This document shows positions 26,420 to 34,212 of a stretch of 64,000 bases of DNA, one piece after another (position 1 is the stretch's first letter; each line of letters opens with the position of its first letter). Source of the DNA: Chloroflexota bacterium (GTDB lineage: Bacteria; Chloroflexota; UBA6077; JACCZL01); NCBI GenBank assembly GCA_020845495.1, contig JADLFM010000211.1, positions 12,902 to 76,901 on the forward strand. The letters run 5' to 3'. A model generated the notes under the pieces. It saw nothing but the letters and a program-made list of their open reading frames with translations. It was not told where the DNA came from and did not search any database. A program made the position numbers and the translations under genes.

Positions 26420-27403
26420 CTAGTTGTAGTCGTAGTAGACCCAGCGGCGGGAGGACCAGAAGACTACCACCGTCAGGAGCAGGACGAGGACGAACAGGAT
26501 GAACGCCAGAGCTGAGGCGTAGCCCATCTCGAAGAACTCGAAGGCGCGGCGGTAGATGTAGAGCACGTACACCAACGACGAGTTGAGCGGGCCGCCCTTC
26601 GTCATGATGAAGGCGTACACGAACACCTGGAAGCTGTTGATGATCCCGATCACGACGTTGAAGAAGATCGTCGGGGTCATCAGTGGCAGGGTGACGTTGC
26701 GGAGCTTCGCCAGCCGGCTCGCGCCGTCGATGTCGGCCGCCTCGTACAACTGCTCGGGGATGCCCTGGAGGCCGGCCAGAAAGATCATCATGGTCGTCCC
26801 GATCGTCGCCCAGAGCGCCACGATCGCCAGGGCCGGCTTCGACCAGAGCTCGCTTTGCAGCCAGAGCGGCGACGGCACGCCGACCGGGTCCAGCATCAGC
26901 TTGAAGACGCTCAATTCGGGGTTGAAGATCCAGACCCAGATGACGGCGTTCGCCACCGAGGGCACGACCGTCGGCACGTACACGGCGGCACGGTAGTAGG
27001 CGATGCCGCGCACCTTCTGGTTCAGCAGCAGCGCCAGCGCGAAGCCGAGCACGATCTGGGTCGGCACGAGCATCGCCACGTAGATAACGGTGTTGGCGAG
27101 CGCGGTCCAGAAGAGGGGGTCTTCGGTAAAGATCTTTCGGTAGTTCTCCAGCCCGACCCAGCGCGGCGCTTCGAGCACACTGTACTCGGTGAGGCTATAG
27201 TAGATCGCCCCGGCGATCGGCCACAGCGAGAACCAGACCAGCCCGATCAGCCAGGGCAGGATGAAGCAGTAGCCCCAGATCGCCTCACGCCGAGACAGCG
27301 GCATGCCTCGCCCGCGCGCCGGCGTCCGAGCCGCCTCGGCCACAGCCGCCGCCTCATGCGCTCGCGGGCCGGGCCCCGGACCGTGCGCCTGGTCTCCAAT
27401 CAC
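26420..27403 (-). CDS. Sugar ABC transporter permease (MalF type)
   Basis: A permease of up to 327 residues pairing with the MalG-type protein. Six hydrophobic segments start with WGYCFILPWLIGLVWFSLWP. The EAA loop EQLYEAADIDGASRLAKLRN is conserved. Two starts are plausible: GTG 27403 (used), or ATG 27304, which begins nearer the first membrane segment; the extra residues are Ala/Pro-rich. A 10-bp palindrome GTGACGTCAC (27405-27414) lies immediately upstream of the GTG. The SDR gene ends 44 bp upstream, so the permease probably shares its transcript. Confidence 0.9.
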   Translation of the reverse strand: MIGDQAHGPGPGPRAHEAAAVAEAARTPARGRGMPLSRREAIWGYCFILPWLIGLVWFSLWPIAGAIYYSLTEYSVLEAPRWVGLENYRKIFTEDPLFWTALANTVIYVAMLVPTQIVLGFALALLLNQKVRGIAYYRAAVYVPTVVPSVANAVIWVWIFNPELSVFKLMLDPVGVPSPLWLQSELWSKPALAIVALWATIGTTMMIFLAGLQGIPEQLYEAADIDGASRLAKLRNVTLPLMTPTIFFNVVIGIINSFQVFVYAFIMTKGGPLNSSLVYVLYIYRRAFEFFEMGYASALAFILFVLVLLLTVVVFWSSRRWVYYDYN

Positions 27404-27447
27404 CGTGACGTCACTCTCACCCTTCTGTGTCCTCCGAGTCCGCCGCC

Positions 27448-28215
27448 CTACTGCATCAACAGCCCGCCGTTGACGTTGATGCTCTGTCCGGTGATGTACG
27501 ACGCCCCATCCGACACCAGGAACAGCACTGTCTCGGCGATGTCCTCCGGCCGCCCAAGCCGCTGGAGCGGGATCTCGCGGAGCGCCCGCTCGCGGACCGG
27601 CTGCTTCTCAGGCGAGTTGTTGTTGCCGGTATCGATCCAGCCCGGGCAGATCGAGTTGGCTGTGACGTACGGCGCGCCCTCGCGGGCGATCCCCATCGTC
27701 AGGACGATCAGTGCCGCCTTCGCCGCGCCGTAGGTGGCGGTCGAAAAGTAGCCCCGCCCAGTCTTGCCGATGATCGAGGAGATCGTGACGATCCGTCCGT
27801 ACTGGCGCTCGATCATGCCGGGCAGGAGCGCCCGCGCCAGGATCAGCGTCGCACGGGCATCAACGTCGAACACCCGCTGCCACTCCTCGTCAGTCGTGTC
27901 GACGACTTGCTTCGGGTGGCCGACACCAGCATTGCTGACCAGGATGTCGACGTGCCCAAATGCCGCGTTCGCCCGCTCGGTGAGGCTTGCGAGTGCCGCC
28001 GGATCGCCGACATCGGCCTTGACTGCGACCGCCTGTCCGTCTATGCGCTCGATCTCGCGAACGACCTGCTCGGCCGCCGCTTCACCGCGCGAGTAGTTGA
28101 CCACCACGCTTGCGCCAGAGTTGGCCAGAAGCAGCGCCGTCGCGCGGCCGATCCCACGCGAACCGCCCGTGACGAGGGCGACCTTGCCGGCAAGCTTCTT
28201 CTCGGACGACGCCAT
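27448..28215 (-). CDS. SDR family NAD(P)-dependent oxidoreductase (FabG-like)
   Basis: A 255-residue classical short-chain dehydrogenase: cofactor motif GGSRGIG at 17-23, NAG at 95-97, Ser146/147, and catalytic Tyr162-x3-Lys166 (TYGAAKAAL). The C-terminus ([19 protein letters not shown]) is standard. An Asn-Tyr-Ser after beta-2 (VVVNYSRG) with a nearby Arg hints at NADP preference. The start ATG 28215 has GGAGGA upstream. Placed between an IclR regulator and sugar permeases, it probably oxidises a sugar, sugar acid or polyol imported by that transporter, but a general ketoreductase role is possible. Confidence 0.92.
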   Translation of the reverse strand: MASSEKKLAGKVALVTGGSRGIGRATALLLANSGASVVVNYSRGEAAAEQVVREIERIDGQAVAVKADVGDPAALASLTERANAAFGHVDILVSNAGVGHPKQVVDTTDEEWQRVFDVDARATLILARALLPGMIERQYGRIVTISSIIGKTGRGYFSTATYGAAKAALIVLTMGIAREGAPYVTANSICPGWIDTGNNNSPEKQPVRERALREIPLQRLGRPEDIAETVLFLVSDGASYITGQSINVNGGLLMQ

Positions 28216-28304
28216 CGCTGTCCTCCGTCAACGGCCCATCACCGGGCTATGCTGTTCGTTGCCAGGCACCACCGTTCTCAACTCAGCGGCCGCCGTCAGT
28301 ACCA

Positions 28305-28333
28305 GATGGTGGGTAACCCGATGGTGGGTAACC
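28305..28333. repeat. 15-bp direct duplication between the IclR and SDR genes
   Basis: GATGGTGGGTAACC occurs at 28305-28318 and again at 28320-28333, a 15-bp period. It lies in the 219-bp gap downstream of the IclR gene and upstream of the SDR gene, where a regulator could bind. The rest of the gap shows nothing clear. Confidence 0.75.
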
Positions 28334-28434
28334 AGGTGTCAGTGACTGGCTGAGTCTCGAGCGGCCTCCTCGGCAGTCGACCGAACCGATCCGGCACGCA
28401 GCCAGGCCGGCCAATTTCTCGAGGTCAGACCAGG

Positions 28435-29289
28435 TCAGACCAGATTCGCGGAGAGATAGCCGAGACTGAACGAGATGCTGTCGGCCGTTTCGAGCAGCGC
28501 CGGAATATGCTCCACCACCTCCGCGATCCCCTTGCTCAAGCCTTGCGGCAGAAAGTCGTGACTCGAGATGCCGACTCCGGCGATCACGTCGCCGTTGAAA
28601 TTGCGGATCGGCGCCGAGACGCTGCGTACGCCGGGAATCCACTCCCCATCAGTGATCGCAAAGCCTTGCTTTCGCACCTGGGCCAGATGCTCGTGCAGGG
28701 CGGCCGGGTCGACGATGGTCCGCTCGGTGAAGGCGTGGAACCGCGTCTGTTCGAGGTAGGCATCCAACTCCGAAGGTGGCAGGCTGGCCAGGACGACCTT
28801 GCCGTTTCCAGCCGCGTAGGCCGGCACCCGGAAGCCAATCTCCGACTGATGCGACCGCACCGTTCGTGGCGCGACTCGGTCCACCACGACCGACGCGCCA
28901 TCGCGCAGGACGCCGAGCACCGCCGAGAAGCCGGTGCGCCGGGCAAGCTCGTAGAGGTACGGGCCAGCCCGCGAGCGCGCCTCGATGCCGCGCAGCACCA
29001 GCCCGGCGACTTCGAGGACCGCATAGTCGATCGAGTAGACCTTGGTGCGCGAATCCTGGCTGACGTAGCCGGTCAGGACGAGCGTGCCGAGGAGGCGAAA
29101 GACCGTGGTCTTCCCCACCTTGATCCGATCTGCGATCTCAGACAGGCTGAGTCCGCCGCGGTGGAGGGCGAGCAGCCGTAAGATCGCCAGCCCGTGGACC
29201 AAACCCGCCACGGTGGTTCCATCCTGAAGGTCAACGTCAGGATAGGTGGTCCAAAATTCGGGGCTGCTCGACTCAGGCGTTCCAATCAC
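28435..29289 (-). CDS. IclR family transcriptional regulator
   Basis: A 284-residue regulator: N-terminal winged helix (about 30-90, LRLLALHRGGLSLSEIADRI and GKTTVFRLLGTL) and C-terminal IclR effector-binding domain (GNGKVVLASLPPSELDAYL; GEWIPGVRSVSAPIRN; GVGISSHDFLPQGLSKG). It heads the minus-strand cluster of SDR, permeases and binding protein and is divergent from the amidohydrolase-Rieske genes, so it probably controls one or both in response to an imported or aromatic acid. The start is GTG 29289. A near-consensus promoter places the expected transcription start at or next to that codon, implying a leaderless message, and no ribosome site is seen. Confidence 0.92.
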   Translation of the reverse strand: MIGTPESSSPEFWTTYPDVDLQDGTTVAGLVHGLAILRLLALHRGGLSLSEIADRIKVGKTTVFRLLGTLVLTGYVSQDSRTKVYSIDYAVLEVAGLVLRGIEARSRAGPYLYELARRTGFSAVLGVLRDGASVVVDRVAPRTVRSHQSEIGFRVPAYAAGNGKVVLASLPPSELDAYLEQTRFHAFTERTIVDPAALHEHLAQVRKQGFAITDGEWIPGVRSVSAPIRNFNGDVIAGVGISSHDFLPQGLSKGIAEVVEHIPALLETADSISFSLGYLSANLV

Positions 29290-29295
29290 AGCGGC

Positions 29296-29324
29296 AGAAT
29301 ACGCCCATCATTTCGGATTGTCAA
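29296..29324 (-). promoter_or_regulatory. Near-consensus sigma70 promoter of the IclR gene
   Basis: On the minus strand TTGACA (29324-29319) is followed after exactly 17 bp by TATTCT (29301-29296). Transcription should start about seven bases further on, at the GTG start codon (29289). Confidence 0.7.
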
Positions 29325-29336
29325 GATGTGAAGCCC

Positions 29337-29364
29337 TGGACGTTCCACTATGCCGGCCTATAAT
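29337..29364 (+). promoter_or_regulatory. Candidate promoter of the amidohydrolase-Rieske genes
   Basis: A perfect TATAAT (29359-29364) is preceded at 16 bp by a poor -35 (TGGACG, 29337-29342). It points toward the ATG at 29438. A weak -35 beside a perfect -10 fits a promoter needing an activator, which the divergent IclR protein could supply. Confidence 0.5.
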
Positions 29365-29437
29365 GGGGCGAGCGTTCCGGTCGCCTGCTCGTCGCCTGGG
29401 GCCGGACAACCCACGATCTGGTGTCATGGAGGACCGT

Positions 29438-30592
29438 ATGAGCGCGTCCTTTGCCAGGGCGAGCGGGGCGGCACGGACCCGCCTCGACGACGTCGTCGTC
29501 GCCGATCTCGACGTCCACGTGCTGGACCGTCCGGAGCACCTCGCGGCGTACTGCGATCCGAAGTGGCGAGAGGTGCTGTTGAGCGGCCAGGCGGCAACCA
29601 TCCCGCCCTACGGTGGCGGCGCAAACGTCTTCCCGACCTTCCCCGGCCAGTGGGCGCCCAGGGCGGACGTGGCGAAAACCCCCGCCGACATGCGCGCCGA
29701 TCTGGACGAGTTGTCGATCGACATTCCGATCCTGTTCCCGGAGGGCTTACTGTCGCTGCCGCGCCAGCCCAATCCGGAGTACGCGCTGGCGCTGGCGCAG
29801 GCGTACAACCGCTGGCTCGCCGAGGAGTACCTGACGGTGCGCGGCTTCTACGCCGGCGTCATCGCGGCGCCCCAGGATCCGGAGGGGACCGCCCGCGAGA
29901 TCGAGCGCTACGCCGGGCACGAGCGGATGGTCGGCGTCATCATGCCCACGGCGGGGATCAGCCAACTCTGGGGCCACCGCCAGTACGACCCGATCTACGA
30001 GGCCGCCGAAGCGCACGGCCTGGCCGTCATCTACCACGCCGGCGGAATCCTGCGGATGCCGACCGTCCCGATCGATATCCGCCAGTTCGACAACTGGTTC
30101 CTCGCGCACACCTACAGCCACTCGATCGCGATGCTGAGCACCGTCACCAGCCTGTTCAGCACGGCGATGCCGGCCCGCTTCCCGAAGCTTCAGATCATCT
30201 TGACCGAGGCCGGCCTCTCGCTGTTCGCCCACACGATGATGCGGCTCGATTGGGCCTGGGAGCAGCGGCGGGGCGACGTGCCGCTCCTCGAGGAGAAGCC
30301 GAGCGTCTACATGCGGCGCCAGATGTACTACGCTACCCAGCCGATCGAGGAGCCGGAGAACCTTCAGGACATGGCCGACGTGATCCGGGCGATTGGCGGC
30401 GAAGACTCGGTCGTGTTCGCATCCGACTACCCGCACCACGACTTCGACCACCCTAAGAAGGTGTTCGACATCCCGGTGTCGGCCGAGGTCAAGCGGAAGA
30501 TCATGGGCGAGAACGCCCTCCGCGCGCTCAACATTCCGTTCCCGAGCGCGTCCGAGCGGGTGCCGAGCAAGGCGCACCTGCGCGCCGGCTGA
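29438..30592 (+). CDS. Amidohydrolase family protein (PF04909 type)
   Basis: A 384-residue TIM-barrel amidohydrolase of the aminocarboxymuconate-semialdehyde/resorcylate decarboxylase group. Metal-site Asp25-x-His27 (ADLDVHV), the barrel His of IYHAGG and the late Asp of FASDYPHHD are present. Other landmarks are GFYAGVIAAPQDPEGTAREI and RFPKLQIILTEAG. The ATG at 29438 sits five bases after GGAGG. A Rieske protein (21 bp later) and a paralogous amidohydrolase follow, so a small catabolic operon is likely. The chemistry is probably decarboxylation or hydrolysis of an aromatic or cyclic acid, inferred from relatives. Confidence 0.9.
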   Translation: MSASFARASGAARTRLDDVVVADLDVHVLDRPEHLAAYCDPKWREVLLSGQAATIPPYGGGANVFPTFPGQWAPRADVAKTPADMRADLDELSIDIPILFPEGLLSLPRQPNPEYALALAQAYNRWLAEEYLTVRGFYAGVIAAPQDPEGTAREIERYAGHERMVGVIMPTAGISQLWGHRQYDPIYEAAEAHGLAVIYHAGGILRMPTVPIDIRQFDNWFLAHTYSHSIAMLSTVTSLFSTAMPARFPKLQIILTEAGLSLFAHTMMRLDWAWEQRRGDVPLLEEKPSVYMRRQMYYATQPIEEPENLQDMADVIRAIGGEDSVVFASDYPHHDFDHPKKVFDIPVSAEVKRKIMGENALRALNIPFPSASERVPSKAHLRAG

Positions 30593-30613
30593 TCGAGGGA
30601 GCGGGCAGACGAT

Positions 30614-30973
30614 ATGGCAACCACGTACGACGTCGGTCGGGTAGAGGACTTGCCGAGTGGGACGAGCACGATCGTCACCGTTCGAGGCATCGAGATCGGG
30701 ATCTTCAACGTCGCCGGAACCTACTACGCGCTCCCGAACCTGTGCATTCACCAGTGGGGGCCGCTCTGCGCCGGCAAAGTCTCGGGCACGCTCGCGGCCT
30801 CGGCAGAACGGGATTGGCAGTACGAGTGGGTGCGTGAGGGCGAGATCGTGATCTGTCCCTGGCACGCGCTCGAGTTCGACATCACGTCCGGCCAGTGCCT
30901 GGCGTACCCAAGGGTCAAGCTGCGGCGCTATCCGGTGGCGGTCGAAGACGGCATCGTCCGGGTAGTAGTGTGA
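30614..30973 (+). CDS. Rieske [2Fe-2S] protein
   Basis: A 119-residue small Rieske ferredoxin. The cluster ligands are Cys44-x-His46 (LCIHQWGPL) and Cys81-x2-His84 (CPWHALEFD). The ending (AYPRVKLRRYPVAVEDGIVRV) is normal for the family. There is no signal peptide or extra domain, so it is a soluble electron carrier or a detached domain of an oxygenase. It lies between two amidohydrolase paralogues with gaps of 21 and 53 bp, suggesting it feeds electrons to a ring-hydroxylating step of the same pathway. The oxygenase alpha subunit is not in this window. Confidence 0.93.
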   Translation: MATTYDVGRVEDLPSGTSTIVTVRGIEIGIFNVAGTYYALPNLCIHQWGPLCAGKVSGTLAASAERDWQYEWVREGEIVICPWHALEFDITSGQCLAYPRVKLRRYPVAVEDGIVRVVV

Positions 30974-31026
30974 TGGGCGGGCGGTAGTGTGACGAAGCGG
31001 GTTTTGGCGTCACGAGGAGGAGTGGG

Positions 31027-32100
31027 ATGAGTAGGCCGCTGGTCGTCGACGTCGACGTGCACCTGGCGGAGATGCCGGGCGACCTGGCGCCGTACTGTGA
31101 CCTGCCCTGGCAGAAGGTGCTGACCGAACCGGGCACGGTCCCGCCGTGGAACGTGACGAGCGCGCTCCACCCGTACCTGGGGCCACGACCGGAGCCGGAG
31201 CGGCCGGCACTGACGCCCGACGAGCTGTCGGAGCGGCTAGCCGAGCGCGGCGTGGACCTCGCGATCCTGCTGCCCGGCGCACTGGTGAAGCTGGGAGTCC
31301 TGCCGACCGCCGCCTACGCTGCCGCGCTTGGGCGGGCCTACCACCGCTGGCTCGCCGAGCGCTGGCTGGGGCGCGTCGATGGCACGTACGGAGCGCTCCT
31401 TGCCGTTCCGCAGGCTCCGGAGGACGCGGCGCGCCAGATCGAGGAGTATGCCGGTCACGAGCGCATCCGGGCAGTCCTGCTGCCGGTCGCCGGGGTCGAT
31501 CCGCTCTGGGGAGCGCGCCGCTACGACCCGATCTACGCTGCCGCCGAGCGAGCCGGCCTGCCGGTCATCCTGCACGGCGGCAGCGAGCTGATGCTGCCGA
31601 CCGTGCCCCACGCGATCACCCAGCTTGGGAGCCAGTTCGAGCAGCTTGCCCTGAGCCATCCGATGCTGGCAATGGCGAACCTGCTCCATATGGTCGGGAC
31701 CGGCGTGCTGGCGCGCTTCCCGACCCTGCGCGTCGTCTTCCTCGAAGCGGGCATCTCCTGGCTGCCTCACCTGATGCTTCGGATGGACAAGGAGTACAAC
31801 GAGAACCGCCGCGACGTGCCGTTTTACACCGACCGGGTGAGCAAGTGGGTCCAGCGTCAGGTGTGGGTCGGAACGCAGCCGATGGAGTACGGCGCGGACA
31901 GCCAGGCGCTCGACGACCTCATCCGGATCTCGTTCGGCATGGATCATGTCCTCTACGGGTCACACTGGCCGAACGCGGACCACGAGGCTCCCGAGCGAGT
32001 CGCAGCGGGGTTGATCGGCGAGGAGGCCCAGCGGAAGGTGCTCGGCGAGAACGCGATCCAGTTGTTCGGGCTGCGGTCGGTCGCGGCCACAAGCGTCTGA
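31027..32100 (+). CDS. Amidohydrolase family protein, paralogue with altered active-site motif
   Basis: A 357-residue paralogue of the amidohydrolase two genes upstream, with a shared frame (DVDVHLAEMPGDLAPYCDLPW; LLAVPQAPEDAARQIEEYAG; RFPTLRVVFLEAG). Asp10-x-His12 and the barrel His of ILHGGS are kept. The conserved late Asp, present as FASDYPH in the upstream copy, is replaced: here the motif reads YGSHWPNAD, an Asp-to-His change. Because this Asp is normally a metal ligand and catalytic base, the protein may have changed chemistry or act as a pseudo-enzyme partner. An AGGAGGAG site (31014 region) precedes the ATG. It is co-oriented with the Rieske gene. Confidence 0.88.
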   Translation: MSRPLVVDVDVHLAEMPGDLAPYCDLPWQKVLTEPGTVPPWNVTSALHPYLGPRPEPERPALTPDELSERLAERGVDLAILLPGALVKLGVLPTAAYAAALGRAYHRWLAERWLGRVDGTYGALLAVPQAPEDAARQIEEYAGHERIRAVLLPVAGVDPLWGARRYDPIYAAAERAGLPVILHGGSELMLPTVPHAITQLGSQFEQLALSHPMLAMANLLHMVGTGVLARFPTLRVVFLEAGISWLPHLMLRMDKEYNENRRDVPFYTDRVSKWVQRQVWVGTQPMEYGADSQALDDLIRISFGMDHVLYGSHWPNADHEAPERVAAGLIGEEAQRKVLGENAIQLFGLRSVAATSV

Positions 32101-32109
32101 CGCGCCGAG

Positions 32110-32361
32110 GTGTCGGAGATGTCGGGCTCGCTCGAGATCTGCTGCGACGAGTTCGAGTCGGCCGTCTCGACGACCTTCGCGAACCCGATCGACAGTCCCT
32201 CGGGGTGGCTGCTCTACGGAACGGACTACGAGTCGGTCAGCGGCGGGCACCCGGAACTGCGCTACTGGCCGATTCGCTACTGTCCATTCTGCGGGGCCAG
32301 TCTCGATCTGCCGCCCAGGGAGATGCTCCGCCGCTCTCGGCGCTTCGGCTTCGATGAGTAG
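32110..32361 (+). CDS. Small zinc-ribbon-like hypothetical protein
   Basis: An 83-residue protein (GTG 32110; ATG 32119 also possible) starting nine bases after the amidohydrolase stop. It carries a CC pair near residue 11 and CPFCGASL near residue 58, so four cysteines could bind one zinc ion. It is acidic with an arginine-rich end. The family is not recognised; similar short cysteine proteins are annotated as DUFs. Position suggests co-transcription with the amidohydrolase-Rieske genes. Confidence 0.6.
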   Translation: MSEMSGSLEICCDEFESAVSTTFANPIDSPSGWLLYGTDYESVSGGHPELRYWPIRYCPFCGASLDLPPREMLRRSRRFGFDE

Positions 32362-32396
32362 CTATGAGGACAACCTACAACTGACTACTCGTTCCC

Positions 32397-33398
32397 CTAC
32401 TCCACGGTGAAGCCGCGGATCATCCCGAGGTGAACGTGTGACAGGCCACTGCGCGGCTCGCGGATCAGGCAGAGCGCCACGTACTGGCCCGGCTCCAGGT
32501 TCAGGCTGACCAGCCCCTCGCGGCCGGCCGCCAGTCCTTGCATCCCACCGATCTCGTGGTACGGGTGCGGGCCGCCGTTCGCGTCAATGATGGATTGGCG
32601 GGCATCTTCGACAGTCTTCCCCTCGTCGAGCCGGGCAATCGAGATCTCGTGCGGCTCCGGACCGTCGTTCACCACCCGCAGCGTCACCGCTCCAGCCGGC
32701 AAAGTCCGCTGCATGTCGAAAGTGAAGTCGTGCAGGGTGATCGACCCATCAGCTGTAGGGAGCACGGTCGGCGCGTCGGGCGATGCTTCCACGTTGAACG
32801 GCAGCAGCATGCCCTTGACCAGATGCGACACGCCGTCTGGCCCCGCCACAAAGCAAACGTAGACGTACTGACCCGGATCGAGCATCAGCGCGACCTCGGC
32901 GGCCCCGCCTGGCTCGACGGCGGCTGGTCCGCCCACCAGAACGCCGAGCGGTAGCACGCCACGCGTCCCGTCACGTGCTGCTGCTGCGACTTGATCCCAG
33001 GTCACGCCGTCGTTCAGGCGCAGCACCTGGCCGTGATGCGGCTCGTAGCCGGCATTGTGCAGCTGAATCGTCACCGGCCCGGCCGCCACGGACTCAGGCG
33101 CTTGAAAGCTGAACTCGTCGGCTCGCAATTGCACCGTGCGGTCCGCACTGGCAACCGATGCATGCAGCTCCGAGCCATGTGCCACACTGACGCTGGCGAC
33201 GGGTGCGGCGCTCAGGCTGCCAGGCGAACCGGTACCCAATCCGCCGCCGAGCATGATGCCGAAGCCTGCGAACAGCCCGGCCAGCACGACCGGGCGCGCC
33301 TGACGCAGCCACCATGCACCCAACGACCTATCAGATACGCCGGATATCCCATCCCCTGTCATCCATCGGCCACTCCGGCCGGCTCCCATAACGGTCAT
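32397..33398 (-). CDS. Membrane-anchored protein with two tandem cupredoxin-like domains
   Basis: A 333-residue protein with one N-terminal hydrophobic segment (about 36-53, PVVLAGLFAGFGIMLGGG) and two exported cupredoxin-like domains. Domain 1 (about 88-203) offers ligands His121/122, Cys182, His192 and Met197. Domain 2 (about 215-332) offers His250, Cys310, His321 and Met326. Each domain thus has the His-Cys-His-Met order of a type 1 copper site, with the same five-residue His-to-Met spacing, although the Cys-to-His loop is longer than in plastocyanin. A periplasm-side or surface electron carrier is inferred. GAGGAGAGGGA precedes the ATG. It is convergent with the zinc-ribbon gene. Confidence 0.8.
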   Translation of the reverse strand: MTVMGAGRSGRWMTGDGISGVSDRSLGAWWLRQARPVVLAGLFAGFGIMLGGGLGTGSPGSLSAAPVASVSVAHGSELHASVASADRTVQLRADEFSFQAPESVAAGPVTIQLHNAGYEPHHGQVLRLNDGVTWDQVAAAARDGTRGVLPLGVLVGGPAAVEPGGAAEVALMLDPGQYVYVCFVAGPDGVSHLVKGMLLPFNVEASPDAPTVLPTADGSITLHDFTFDMQRTLPAGAVTLRVVNDGPEPHEISIARLDEGKTVEDARQSIIDANGGPHPYHEIGGMQGLAAGREGLVSLNLEPGQYVALCLIREPRSGLSHVHLGMIRGFTVE

Positions 33399-33750
33399 CA
33401 GTCCCTCTCCTCACCCACGATGGTTCCGCACCACATCGGGCCACCGCGGACCCAGCACCTACCTCCCCAGATGACGGGCTCGCGTGCCGCCCCTGATGCA
33501 GCACAACACGGGGCCGTCGCGGAGTGTACGTGCGGGTCGCGCCACGGTCAACGCTTCGGCTGGGCTCCACATTCCCGGCTGAGCTACCCGTCCATTCACA
33601 TCGGCCCCACAACCTGAACGATCTTGAGCAGGCCGGCGTGCCCGCTGCGACCCTTGCCGCCTCGATCCCGTCGCTAGTGGGGACGTGCATTCCGCACCCA
33701 GATGGTGGCAGGGTGTGCCAGCAGCGGGACGTATCGGCCGAGGGCAACAG

Positions 33751-33791
33751 AGGGTAACAACAGACGTGCGGCACGTCTGTTGTTACCCTCG
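33751..33791. repeat. 41-bp near-perfect palindrome (20 + 1 + 20)
   Basis: The arm GAGGGTAACAACAGACGTGC (33751-33770) is exactly complementary to 33772-33791, with a single base between them. No T-run follows on either strand, so an operator or a cruciform/processing site seems likelier than an intrinsic terminator. It lies about 350 bp upstream of the cupredoxin gene. Confidence 0.9.
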
Positions 33792-33845
33792 CGCTGCCAG
33801 TGGTGCAGCGAGCGGTGCAACGGCGGCCGGGCCATCCGCGCGCCA

Positions 33846-33880
33846 AAAGGCGAGGGTGGGCCAGGTGGCCCACCCTCGCC
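33846..33880 (-). terminator. Intrinsic terminator of the small tyrosine-rich protein gene
   Basis: A perfect 14-bp GC-rich stem (33849-33862 with 33867-33880, loop of 4) is followed on the minus strand by TTTT. It lies 57 bp beyond the stop of the 33937-34212 gene. Confidence 0.75.
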
Positions 33881-33936
33881 GCCGTCCCCCCTGATCCTGG
33901 AGGCTGGCCTGCCGCTAGCGGCTCTGGCGCTTCGGC

Positions 33937-34212
33937 TTAGCAGTAGTCGTACCAGTAGTAGAGGGTGTCGCCGTAGCGGACCCAGTAGCGGCAGATGGCC
34001 TGGTAGCCCTCGACGTCCCCGCCCGCCGACGGCGCGGTCGGCATCACGCCCTGGGCATCGTCCCTGGTCAACTTGGTCTTGTCCGGGAACACCTGCGAGC
34101 GGACACTGTCGGTCATCTGAGCTGACTGGAGCCGGTACGTCGCCAGCACGTCATCTGGGATCTCGTACAACTGCTCTTCGCCGCTCTCGTTCACCGCCGA
34201 TACGATCGCCAT
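33937..34212 (-). CDS. Small protein with a tyrosine/tryptophan-rich C-terminus ending in Cys
   Basis: A 91-residue protein, not recognised. The start ATG 34212 is clear, with AAGGAG upstream, and an intrinsic terminator follows, so it is a real monocistronic gene. The N-terminal half is acidic and helical-looking (EEQLYEIPDDVLATYRL). The middle is flexible (VMPTAPSAGGDVEG). The last 23 residues are dense in Tyr, Trp and Arg with two Cys (CRYWVRYG, then LYYWYDYC), the final residue being Cys. This leader-then-core shape resembles a RiPP precursor, but no modifying enzyme is encoded nearby, so a small structural or redox-active protein is equally possible. Confidence 0.7.
   Translation of the reverse strand: MAIVSAVNESGEEQLYEIPDDVLATYRLQSAQMTDSVRSQVFPDKTKLTRDDAQGVMPTAPSAGGDVEGYQAICRYWVRYGDTLYYWYDYC

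Larger units (their letters stand above)
33399..33936. other. 538-bp intergenic region with two strong inverted repeats
   Basis: No coding sequence is recognisable. The region should contain the promoter of the cupredoxin gene (reading leftward), a 41-bp perfect palindrome at 33751-33791, and the terminator of the small minus-strand gene at 33846-33880. The last two are listed separately. Confidence 0.6.

Noticed and set aside
28435..29289. Possible GntR or TetR regulator instead of IclR
   Set aside because: Both the winged-helix start and the C-terminal effector domain motifs are IclR-type.
33399..33936. Short open frames across the palindrome region
   Set aside because: They translate the palindrome and terminator, lack ribosome sites and match nothing.
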